Both the position numbers and the translations under genes were made by a program. DNA of 64,000 nt from Perca fluviatilis (taxonomy: Eukaryota; Chordata; Actinopteri; Perciformes; Percidae), in the NCBI RefSeq assembly GCF_010015445.1, contig NC_053120.1, forward strand, positions 18,378,308 to 18,442,307, written 5' to 3'. Numbering within the stretch: position 1 is the stretch's first letter; every line of letters begins with the position of its first letter. Positions 17,922-29,200 of the stretch are shown here, piece by piece. The notes under the pieces are model-generated. The model was not told the origin of the DNA and searched no databases. It saw only the letters and a program-made list of their open reading frames with translations.

Positions 17922-20203
17922 CCGTTTCATAGATTTTGGGACTACACAATGACGTGCAGAAGTTTTCTTGGACTTTCACAAGCATTGCTCTCAACTTCTG
18001 CTTCCTTTAAACATCTCCTTTCAAAGTTTGCTGAAAGTTTTCAAATATTCATTAGGGACTTTTGATGGACTATTGATGATAGCTGGTGAAGGCCTTGACA
18101 CGTTTTTTTCCCATCTGAAGGTCTCTCTGAAATCACTTTGTCTATTATCGGAGTTTGTCTAGGATCAAAGTCCACAATGGTCTGAAAGATTCATGAAAGA
18201 CTAAAAAGGTTAGAATTATTATGGCATGCATTATTGTATTTTCTGTGCGGTTAATACATGAACATCTGAACCAAGCTACTTCTTTGCCATTCCGTTTTGC
18301 TGGTTAGCTAACTAACATCCCATTTAACACACTGAGCACACAGCAACATGCTATTAATACTTGTTTCTTCAATTGTTATTATTCATTTATTAATCATTAA
18401 ATGATTCAGAGTTAGGTTTATGCATGTTCATATTTTTCATTGTCAAAATGCCTTCACAGTTTGTCATATACTTGTAAACATGCATGTATTCATGCAGATA
18501 AAGCAAATTTAAATTTTAAGGAGGAGAAATAGAAGACTGCTATCACTTCCTCTAATTTTCTTGTCCTGGGTCTGAACATTCTGCCAAATTGATTGCATTC
18601 TCCTCACTTTTCCTTTCATCCCCTTGCCTTGTTGTTCAGGAAAATGTGTTTTGCACATGTACACTGAAGTGGAACTAGGTTTAATTGCCGTGCACACACA
18701 GCCAGAAGACATTACTATGTGATCTGCCAGCATAGTTCTACCTTTAAAAAAAAAATGAAGATTCGATGGCCTTGGGTTATGATTATGTGAGAATGTTATC
18801 CACCAAAGCACTCAAGTGGACTGGGGGCATCTATTCAATCCTGAATCCTTTGAAAAAAATAATATACTTGAAAATAAGTGTATACAGGCCTTGGTGTTTT
18901 GCTTAAGTGGTTTGGTCTCATGATACTGGACTTATGTACCGTATGTCTGTGAAAATAATTATATTTAGGAGTGTAAGAAGATCGGTGGAGTGAAGTGCAA
19001 AATGCATTGCTGTTGGTGTTGTTCCTTAGTGGATTTATGTGATTGGTCGAGGTTTAGAGAAGGAATCCTAAACTTTTATGTTTTATTATTCTCCAGCACA
19101 AAAAGAGAAAAAATGTGAAGCCCTCACCTGAAAAGGGTTCACGACAGATGGCGAAACACCAGTGAATAAAAAACCTTACTCCTGCATCCTTTGTGACCAT
19201 GACTCCAGAATATACTGTTTGAGCGTTAAGTCCGCAGAGACAGCAAAGCTTTTGAGAGCATCTTGGAGGCATACGGTTGAGATCGTCCAGAGAATAAAAA
19301 GATCAAGGCCAAAAAAATCTCACCTCCTTGGCTTGATTTAATAGGAGAGTGCAACAGAAATTTGCAGATTTCTTTCTGCTTTCAGTCTGTCCGTATTCCC
19401 TTTTTGTGTTTAAAGTGAAGAATATTAGGATATTTGGACCTAATATATTTATGAATAACAGTTGCTGTTTTTGGCTTATGCAAAGTCATATTTAGGAGGT
19501 TTATGCACCTCTGAAAGCCGATTCCATCTAGCTCACAAGTCATTCCACCAGGTGGGTGTGCGGTCCAGAAACACAGTTCAGTCAATTGTATGGCATAGTT
19601 TGTCATCGACTTCGTGAATAAGGGGGTAATGTGTTGGTAATGTGTCTCCGTACTCCAGCTTAAAGAATTAGATTTTTAGTTTTTTCTTGTGTAACATAAA
19701 GAGACTATTGGAGACTATACTTGCGTTTGGTTCTGTGACCCTGTGTTGTAGAATGACAATAAATAAACCGTGAACCTTGAGTGCTTCACATTGATACTTG
19801 CAGGATGAACACAGCAAATGTTATGTAATAAAAAATAGAATAGAGGTCATCGTTTTTTTTGTGGATATAGATCGCCTTGATCTGGTTGAATTGGTACATG
19901 AACCAGCATTGAGATTTGGTTGTGGAACACTCGGGGAAGGGTATTGAAATTCAAGAAACCTAGAAATTTAACCTTGTCCTTTCTTTATTCCTTCTTTCTA
20001 AAACCTGAATATCAGCCCCTCTGATCGCGTGAAATCAAATAACGGGTGGCAGCGCTATCATTTCCCTCGTGCTTTTTATTTCTCTTGCCTTGAATAAGAT
20101 CAAAATCCACAGTCAGCCCCTGTCCTGTCGCACGGAGTGAACCTCAGCAGTCCTCTCCAGAGCTTCAGATTAAATTACAGATCTTCACGCTCCCAGAACC
20201 CCC

Positions 20204-20205
<2 letters not shown>
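17922..20205. other. Unique sequence, no gene seen
   Basis: A non-repetitive interval. No exon, RNA gene or repeat family is recognised. Confidence 0.4.

Positions 20206-20244
<39 letters not shown>
20206..20244. repeat. (CA)n microsatellite after a C run
   Basis: CA alternation of 39 bp, directly preceded by eight C residues. Confidence 0.95.
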
Positions 20245-20246
<2 letters not shown>

Positions 20247-21323
20247 CGTCTCCCATGCAGATGTGACACTTTCCAGAGACTGCGTTCTCTCATAACCCAT
20301 CGACACTGGTGGGGACAGAGATGGAGTTGATGGGGGAACGACTTCTGAAGGAATGTGCCAGTTTGGAGGAGACATACCCCAGAAAATGAAACAAAATGCT
20401 TCCCAACTCTTTCCATCCCAATTCCTCCCATCCACACTCAGAGAGACACAATGCAAACATCTCAGGCGTCTGTGATCTTTGCCAGCTCATCTTATTTGTA
20501 TTATGGAAAAGCTCTTGAGGATTTTTTCCCCCACATTTCACACTGTAAATCAGGCGAGACTCAGTAACAGGAACTCTGACAGCTCACAGACAGTCTCAGG
20601 GGGAACGTCACCACTGAGGGAGCTTAGTTAACTAGGTTATGTTGATGATCATCTCTTAGTACTCCCAAAATTCCTTCAAGTGGGTTTGTTAATGTGGGGT
20701 TGCAGAGAAAACAAAAACAAAACTCACATTCTGAGCTAGTTTAGTGGTTTTTCCAATATGATCAGTTTAGGCATGGACACAATTTTAAAGCCCAAAACCT
20801 CCAAGTTAGGTACAGTAGAGAGTTTGCAGAGCCTAAATCTTCAGATGTAATTTTTTATATAAAACAGAAGTCATCTTGTCAGCCTATATCACAGTTGAGC
20901 TGCTATTAATCTAACCAAATAATTGTTGGCACCAGGTACGGTCATGGTCAGGTAATCTCTTTCCATATAAAGTGACAAATGCTGTAAAGAATACAGAAAA
21001 AAATGCATAGAGTCTCTTGAAGAGCAACAAACCTACCCATGTTTCTGCTCACAATTCACATGGAACATCACAGACCCCACCAGGCTAACAAGCATCAGCA
21101 TGCTTCAGTATATGATGTTTCCTAGCTTTACATTACATGATGTCTGGGCTTTGAATGTCTTACAGATAACATATTAACATGGAAATGTGTCTAGAAATAC
21201 AGTTCAAACACAATGTTCAGAGTTGTATGTTTAGAGCTCCGTCCATATTTGTGGGGAGGACGATCTAAAAGCAACACAACACACTAACTCTCTAATACAG
21301 TTTATATAACCAAAAATATATAC

Positions 21324-21328
<5 letters not shown>
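20245..21328. other. Unique sequence, no gene seen
   Basis: Nothing recognised on either strand. Confidence 0.4.

Positions 21329-21383
<55 letters not shown>
21329..21383. repeat. (AT)n microsatellite, about 27 units
   Basis: Perfect AT alternation, flanked by imperfect TATACATA sequence. AT arrays of this length can extrude cruciforms and often vary in length. Confidence 0.97.
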
Positions 21384-21389
<6 letters not shown>

Positions 21390-22054
21390 CATATTATCTG
21401 CTTCCCTCCCACTTTATTTTTTAAAGAAAGATGAGATATGCAAATGTTCAGAATAGAAAAAAAAAACTGATTTAGGGAGAACAAGAGGAGGTAAATCGTA
21501 CTTGGCAAGCAGAGTTCTCATGCCTATAAAGTGTATCCACCTCCAGCTTTACCATGCATACACATACACATAATCACACTCACTGCTTTTACATGATCTC
21601 ATCTACCACGGTGAGTTTGTGATCCTAAATAATAAACACTTGGGAGACTACGTTTTTTTAAAGACCATCTTACCTCATCCAGAGTGACGCTGATGAATGT
21701 GTGTTTGTGCATAGAGTGCCCTGCAGATCTTTCATTCATACATATTCATATGGCGTCTAATAAAATATATATGTGGCATGCATACCCAATTGCCCCTCTT
21801 GGAAGCTGCTTGTCATTATCAATATAAGCCGAAAGGTGATGTTCCTAAAAATAAAAAATAAAAGGCTTTTGTCGCTTGTTGGATAACTGAACAGAGCTTT
21901 GAATTATACATATGTATATACATATAAATGCAATTAAGTGGATACCCATATTGTCAAATATTATAACAAATGCCTGCTATTCACCCATTTAAGGTCATCC
22001 ATGGATTTCCTTCATTTCCTTCACAATAAACAATGTGTTCTTGTATGTACTAAC
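21384..22054. other. A/T-rich unique sequence
   Basis: No gene or family recognised. Scattered TATATAT and ATACATA words are low complexity. Confidence 0.4.
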
Positions 22055-22200
22055 TAGGGATGTCCCGACCAGCTTTTTTGGCCCCCAATCATGATCCGAT
22101 TTTTTAAATATTGAATACCTGCTGATACTGAGTCCTGATTCGATACTTGTATTTGCCTAGATAGAGCAGCACACCGTTTTTTTTGTTTAGAAAAATAAAA
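22055..22200. mobile_element. hAT left-end fragment (TAGGGATGTCCCGA type)
   Basis: TAGGGATGTCCCGACCAGC at 22055 is the recognisable terminus of a common teleost hAT family, followed by its usual CCGATTTTT and GATTCGATACTTGTAT body words. No matching right terminus was found before the LINE fragment that starts near 22320, so the element is truncated. Confidence 0.6.
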
Positions 22201-22319
22201 AAAGTAAACTAATTAAATAAACGATGTATTCAGCTTAATACATTTAACTTAGTGCAGCTACAGCCTTTTTGTAAAACTCGCATATAAAATCAACTTCTAC
22301 TTAGAATGGTGTAGTAATT

Positions 22320-22760
22320 TCAATCAATCAATTAATTTATTTGTCATGTGAAAACATTTAAAATACAATTTCAGTGAGATGTTATCCTGTCAGTCCCTTC
22401 AATTTATGCATTAAAAATAGTAATAAACAATAAATGTGTGTATGCATTAGGGGGTATTCTTGCAGCCTCTGTTGTAAATCTCCTTTAGGTAGGGTAGGGC
22501 ACCACCTATTGTATGTTCAGCCAAACTAATAACTCTCTGCAGGGCCTTTTGGTCCTGTTCAATGCTGTTTCTGTATCAGGCAGTGATGTTACCCGTCAGG
22601 ACGCTCTCAATGAAGCAGGACAAGAAATTCCTCAGTATTTGAGGGGATTCCCAGAATTTCCTCAGACATCTATGCCTTGCTTCTGTCACCACTGAGTCAG
22701 CATGTAGCGCCTAGGTCAGACCCTCTGTGATGTGGACACCAAGCCAGACACAGTCAGTAT
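22320..22760 (-). pseudogene. Non-LTR retrotransposon fragment: reverse-transcriptase C-terminal region plus 3' end
   Basis: Read on the minus strand from 22750 down, the sequence encodes in pieces Leu-Gly-Val-His-Ile-Thr-Glu, a Ser-Pro-Gln-Ile-Leu-Arg-Asn-Phe helix, Ile-Glu-Ser-Val-Leu-Thr-Gly-Asn-Ile-Thr-Ala and Asp-Gln-Lys-Ala-Leu-Gln-Arg-Val. This is the conserved end of a fish LINE reverse transcriptase, normally followed by an invariant Trp-Tyr-Gly; here a stop replaces the Trp. Frameshifts and further stops make it a pseudogene. The 3' end runs to an ATTG tail at about 22321-22335 (CAATCAATCAATT on the plus strand). The 16.4 kb copy is the same family. The clade name is not certain. 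Confidence 0.75.
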
Positions 22761-23485
22761 CGATTTTAATATCCTGACTAATCTGGAATGCTTTGACGAC
22801 CATATAGCAGTTTGAAACAGATAGAATAAAAGGATGTATTCACATCTGACTGCTTTTTTTCTTTCTCCATTTTTTGCTTTAAAGTGTAACTTAACTGTGC
22901 AGACAGCCAGGCAGGATGCAAGGAGTCATTTCTTGGATATCTCCAGCAATTTCATCAAGGTCCCCTGGCTAATGGCCAACATTCCTGATGTTACTTCCAA
23001 CATTTTTTGGCATTGATTAAAGCTCAGGTATTCACAATTAAACCACTTCTGTTGGCACAAGTGAAACTCAATCCCAAAGCCAACGGCCTGTCTATCCTGC
23101 GGTAACACCTATTAAAATAGCTGGGGCCTCCAGCAACAAAGGCTGGACTCAAACACACTCTAACCATTCTCAGGCCGGCCCCAAGGACATTGACGGGAAC
23201 CCTGTATGGCAACCATAAACACACATAGACATAACATCCACATAAGCTAACCTTGTGACCATTTGAAAAAGTAAGCTTTTTTGTTAATGTGTGACAATAC
23301 CGGGAGCTAATCATAACTAACGCTCATCAAGAGTGCTGTGACAGTAACTCTGAAGCCTGTTTTTCACAAAACACAAAGCTGTATTTGTAGGGCAAAATAT
23401 GGAAATTGAGACATCAGGGTTTTATTTTCTGTAGTGGCAAGGGTGGCTTTTGCCCTGAGAGATAGAGAAAACAGGCTGCTTGTGA

Positions 23486-23506
23486 GTGTGTGTGTGTGTG
23501 TGTGTG
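23486..23506. repeat. (GT)n microsatellite, about 10 units
   Basis: A short perfect GT alternation. Confidence 0.95.
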
Positions 23507-23934
23507 CCATCTGTGCTGTGAAATCAATAAAGATGTTTTTAACTGTAACTGGAGTAAGACCGTCAATATCTGCGGTATGACAGCCTCCCGACATCACACT
23601 TCTAAACTTCTGTCAAAAATATACAATGCAGTTTCACTGTTGGTATTAGTTAAAAAATAGTTGGACAATTCCTCTCCAATATCCCATGTTTTAAAGCTAT
23701 TTTGCCTTCATTGAGGCAGTTTGAAAAGTTTGTCAATTTACAGGAATTACAGTAACTATTTATTATTTATTTAACTATTTAACCAGGAATAAAGGAATAA
23801 ATAAAATTTTAATAAATTAAAAGAATATAATTATAGAATCATGAATACAATTTCTAATACAATCATGATGTAAAATATGTCACAGTAGTTACAATCTAAA
23901 TGGCACCTCAAACGCAAAGCAAGCATTTCAGCAT

Positions 23935-23955
23935 TTATTATTATTATTATTATTT
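23935..23955. repeat. (ATT)n trinucleotide repeat
   Basis: Seven ATT units in an A/T-rich setting. Confidence 0.9.
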
Positions 23956-24578
23956 TAACATGGAGGCTCATATAGACACCTTGGGCTGAATAGTGCGGCA
24001 AAATACAATGTATTTTTTATATTCGTTTACAACCCTATCAACTTTCTGCACATATAGGCTATTGTATTATTGTCACAAATATAGAACCAGAAGCTCTCTT
24101 TTAATTCTTTAAACCAAAGGCTTCTTTAGTTGGAAAGTTCATGGACGAAGACTTGGCAACACCACATGTGGCCCAGGTGAAATCTGATGCAACGTGAGAT
24201 TGATTAATTGTTGAAATGCAACCTTTCTTTGCCAATCAGGGCAGCCTATTTATTATGAATTTAGTTCAAACCGCACGGTGTCCCACTGGAGTTCAGCTCA
24301 AGTCTTACACAGTAGCATCAGCTCACTCTCCTCACTGTTATTACTCACTGTTATGGATTCATTACTTATTTCTGCAGTGTGTGTCCCCAACGTCCATGAC
24401 CCCTGAGCTCAATGATCCCCTCCAACATCACCCTGCTGTTGTTACCCAATTGAAAAAAATACCACCAACTGTACAGCCATCCTGCCTCACTACGTATGTA
24501 CACACAACCACTGAGTGTCCTTCTCTGCAATTCACAGATGGCAACTTATGCTACAGTATCTTACCCTTTCTTGTACAA

Positions 24579-24584
<6 letters not shown>

Positions 24585-24619
<35 letters not shown>

Positions 24620-24663
24620 ATACATCACATCATAGACACACACACACACACACACACACACAC
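24585..24663. repeat. Two (CA)n arrays with an 18-bp gap
   Basis: CA alternation at 24585-24617 and again at 24636-24663, separated by TAATACATCACATCATAG. This is probably one ancestral array interrupted by point changes or a small insertion. Confidence 0.95.
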
Positions 24664-25836
24664 CTGCAACTTACAAACAAGAGAGATAATTCTCCAGCTG
24701 TAGATCCATAGTATCGAGCACTCGAACTTGATTGAACAGTGGGTGGGCAAGGTTTTTTTGTTGTCCATTACCTCCTCCCAACTAATCCAACTGCACTTCC
24801 TCCCTGTTTCCTCTATTATGTCAAACAACTTTGTCTCAGATCACGTCTTACTGCTACAAACGCCTATCCAAGCACATGCCAGATATCGGATTTTGACTCA
24901 CGCCTGTTATCCTGCGGAGTGAGAAGCGAGTTTATCTGACTTGCCTCCGGGGCGAATGAAGTATGATGCCATGTTGAGGTTTGAAGAAGGTCACAGCAGG
25001 GTCACAGAGGCGGCTGGTTCTCATTCTGCCTGTATCCTTACATGGTTAATTACCAATGTTGCTGATGGGATCACTTTACTGCATACATCTTTAGTTTGGA
25101 TGGGTGTTTGAATGAGAAAGGTCTTGACACAAAATAGCATCAGCCATTAAAACAGGCTGTTTTTCACTCCGGTTGTGATGTTTGCATTTAGATTTGAAAG
25201 AATACCTCAAAAATGGATATGAAAATGGATAGAGTTAATATTAGTTCTTATTTTTAATACAAATTACTGGGAATTTGTGTCAGTGGATTTGAGCTGTAAT
25301 CCAATCACTGACAGTGGTTTCCACATTTCGGAAGAGTCATCATTTTGCTTGGCTCTCGTTATGTCAGGTTAATAACAATTCTCACTTTCTCTCTCCCTTT
25401 CGCTCACTTTCCACTCTCTTTTTCTCTCCCTCCCCAGCGACAGAAGTTGGAAATTCCTCCTGTACTTGCTCACTCAGGATTTATTGGACACTGGTCCTTT
25501 TCTTAGGATGTGGTTCTCAGCTGGTTAGCATTCAAAAATAAGGCTGGCAGGTAATGACTCTGCAGTTTTTTATTCCCTGATATGCACTTTGTTACATCTC
25601 AAGCACACCATGCTGCCATTGGCCTTCGACCCTGTGTGCACACTAGGGTGTTATGGGTAGTTATACTGTGTGAAGTCTGTTCATTCTGACCTTCGAGAAA
25701 GAATGTTTTCTGTTTCAACTTCTATGCATAAATTTGTGAAAAGAATCCATGTGCTGATGAGTACCTGCATACGTAAAGAAAGTTGAATAAATCTGCACAG
25801 TCTGATGAACTGCCTCACGTGATGTCACTTATGTTT
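24664..25836. other. Unique sequence, no gene seen
   Basis: A pyrimidine-rich tract lies at 25378-25436. No gene or element is recognised. Confidence 0.4.
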
Positions 25837-26280
25837 AGCCTATATCCACGACATTCCACTTCTGGGATTGCTCCGGTGCAGCCAGAAAATCCACCTGATG
25901 TCCCTCTTTTTGACCGGATGTCCGTTACCTTCTTCTTTCTTTGTGTAGGCATTCTAAAATCCGGTGGAATTATGAGGACTATGGTTAACTGCTCCTCAGA
26001 TCTCTGCAGGGTAAATCCAGACAGCTAGCTAGATCTGTCCAATCTCAGTTTTCTGTCGGACGACTAAAACAACCTTTGAACGTACACGTTCCATCAAAAC
26101 AAGTTCCTTCCCGAGACTATTTTGCAGCGGCAACATGTCTCCGTACAGGGCTTAGCCAGCGACATGATGTTTGTGATCGGTTTAAAGAAATGCCAATAAA
26201 CCATCCCAAAATGCTAAGTGGACCAGCCAGACCCTCCTTCGCAGCGCTGTGAAGAAAGGTCTGGCAATGCGAGACTACAC
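25837..26280 (-). mobile_element. Harbinger/PIF-like MITE, left end decayed
   Basis: I recognise this as a widespread teleost repeat. On the minus strand it starts GTAGTCTCGCATTGCCAGACC, passes TTTAAACCGATCACAA, AACTTGTTTTGATGG and GAACGTGTACGTTC, and runs to GGAATGTCGTGGATATAGGCT. A 38-bp near-perfect hairpin lies at the right end. The expected mirror terminus on the left is not clear, so about 10 bases there have decayed. The class assignment rests on memory of the repeat and is moderately sure. There is no transposase. Confidence 0.65.
26227..26264. repeat. Near-perfect hairpin at the MITE end
   Basis: The stem CCAGACC...GGTCTGG continues inward through CTTC/GAAG to a central CAGCGCTG. 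Only a few mismatches occur over 38 bp. It is a structural feature of this MITE family, not a terminator. Confidence 0.85.
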
Positions 26281-29200
26281 TTACAGTATGGCAACATCAG
26301 TTGGGGCTGAAGACTGCAAGTTTGAAAATGAAAAAAAGTCTGGGTATGTGGAGTTAGAAATAAGTGAGCACACCAGACCTCTATAGCCCACTTCTACCAC
26401 CATAACACACATGAATCTTTGAACAAACAGTCGGTTGAGTTGCATTGTGGGTAATGTATTTTACAGGTTTTGACAGTGAAGAAGAATACAGGGAATTAAA
26501 TAAACATATCTGGTTCTGTTCTGATCCTTCTTTTAAACTCCCCATTGTGAGTCCGACAATGTTATAGGAGTGCAATACTAAATCGGTGGAGTACTCTTTA
26601 AAATTGAATAACTGACTATTGGAAGAGCTGTAGGGAAATACTTAAATTATGGAATATTTACTGATGCAGCAGCTGCCAAAAAATAGTTAAGCCACTAGTC
26701 AGTTGTATGAATTTGTATAAATGTTTGCCAGTAAAGCAGTAGAGAATCAGATTCATTCTAATTGATACATGACAGTCAATTAATCTGATCCACTGTTATG
26801 AACTGTCATTAGGAGTGTCATTTGCAGCTGCTAAATGTGTATCATGAGTGCTTTTAATTGAACTGACTAATTAAAGTGGAGTCCTGTGGAATAAGATCTC
26901 TGCTGCTGATGAGTATGCCTCAAATAGCTCAATTAAATCATATCGACAGAATTAGGCTCTCCTTGGTATTTACCTATTTCCTCTGGATACGGATAAATCA
27001 CCCAATTCTTTCATGTTAATGTGTTTATTTATACGATCGACAAACGACAAACAAGTTTTCCATTTGTGCTGAGCATGCAAACCAAGGCAATTTTCAAATC
27101 CGCTTGAAAGCATTTGCGTTCAAGATGGTCCTCTATGTTGACATGTGGATCTGTACTTATTGGCCCACATTAGCTTAGCTGACACAGGCCAGCCCATGTG
27201 GTAACAGCTATGCTGGGTCCCTCACATCAGAGCACTTGGTAGAACTTGTGACACCCCCCCACCCCCATCATGCACAAAGCCCTCAGATCAGCAGACACGC
27301 CACAGGGGCTCACACAAACAGAAGAGTTTCAGCTTCTCTAATTAATAAACAGCAAAACTTCAAAGCCGTGGGCATGTCATGGAGCCGCCCACACTAAAGA
27401 GTAGCATGAGTGAATTCCCATCACTGAATCACTTCACATAGTTAGCTCATGGCAGCATGGCTTGGGAATAAATTATTACAGTACAGCGCAACAAGATATA
27501 AAAAAGAAATATAATTCACTGAGCTAAGCATCATGTTGATGTATCATTTAAATTAAGAAAAATGCTTGAAAACCAACCTTTTTTTGTTTAACCATTTTTA
27601 TACTTCTTCTGTTCTTAATGTGTTTATGCCTGTTGTCTGCAAACTACAAAAATAGCCTAAATTCCACTTTTACAGACCTTTATGACGCTATCAAAAAGAA
27701 ACTTTCTTTATTTTAAAAATGATGCCTCTCGATACAGCAACACTGACTTGTGCTGTACAAAATAATTATTCATATTACTGTGAGTAGAAATTATTTCTTC
27801 TTTCCTTCTTAAAATTGTGCCTGTTTCCACATGGCGCCATTATGGCTGCTTTGACAATTTATGAAAACATCCCAATCTTCCTCCTTTTGGGCCATTCTCC
27901 TCCCTTTAGTTAGACCTGTTTTTGTGTTCAAGGTTACTTCTTTAACTCTGTTTTCACATTCAGTTGCACTCGTTTATACTTGCAAAATTTCTAGAGTAAC
28001 AGTCTTTTGCGTTTTCTTTTTAAACTTTCAGGTTACAGCCTCCACCTGAGCTTATTCTTCAGTAACCCAATACTGCTTTTCACTAAGGGCTTTAACTTGC
28101 TACTTAAAGCACACTGCAGACTTAGCTAAATGCTGTCCACTCTGTGTGGTTTGGACTCAAATTGTGGCCAGAAAATGTCTAAACGTTGCCTCAGGCAATT
28201 TTTCAAAAGCAGAATGTACCATGGGCATTCAGAGTCTGTCATCGAAGACTTGGTTGCTGTGGTGCAGTATGTTTTTCAGCACGAACCATAACCCTAACCC
28301 ATGTACAGACAGAATCTTTCCATGATAATGCTAACATTACTATTTTTGCTCCATGGCTTCCCTTCCTGCTATTTATGCTGACTGATAAATAAGTTTTGCA
28401 GACATTTTCCATATTCTTTTGACTTTTCAATGACCTAGTTCTCCTCTATTGACACAGACAGAATATATTTGACTTATTTTACTATTTTTCTGCCCAACCA
28501 TCCACCCACTAGGACAAAATACCCATCACAGACATGAAAACAGGGCAAATATGTACAGTGCTTCCTGCTAGTGATTGGTGGCAAAGCAATCTGATACACT
28601 TTGACGTTTTCCTCATCTTTTCCACTTTTTAACAGAGAAGATTCTCCACATATGTAATTTATTTTTGGTAAATTATCACTGTGCTTGAAATTGGTCAAAA
28701 CATGCTGAGCTGGGGGTACAAAGGTACATTTCTGTCAAAGCACAAATTTACCCATGTAAAAAAAATATATATGCCAAAGAGTAATATCATAAGCACTGCT
28801 ACTATCGGGATGTATTGATCTGATTTAATTCATCAGTATTGTCTTTTATATAGAAGCAACACATTTCATTCCCCTGAATCTTGTATTCGCTCGCTATCCC
28901 AACATATTAAATGTAATGACTTTCACCCTAAGGCAGCAGCCAGCACAGAATCCAAAGAATGCCATGGGAGCTGGCTAATGGCACCAACATTAAAAACAGC
29001 CAGCATCTGGCCTCCTGTGCAAGTACATATGTCTGAGCTTCTCTCCAGTCTAACCAGCAGCACCCCAGGCCCTTGGACTAACAATGAATATGTTAGAGGT
29101 GCTGATAGAGTCAACATTAAGGATAATTGACCACGCTTCTCTTCTGTTTTGGCCTATGATGAGTCTGTTTTACCACACTGGGTCACCAAATCATCCAGGG

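Larger units (their letters stand above)
22761..24584. other. Mostly unique sequence
   Basis: A short GT array (23486-23506) and an ATT array (about 23935-23955) are present. Otherwise nothing is recognised; reading frames are short and lack domains. Confidence 0.4.

Noticed and set aside
28288..28300. Telomere-like ATAACCCTAACCC
   Set aside because: Only two units, inside unique sequence. Too short to indicate an interstitial telomere.
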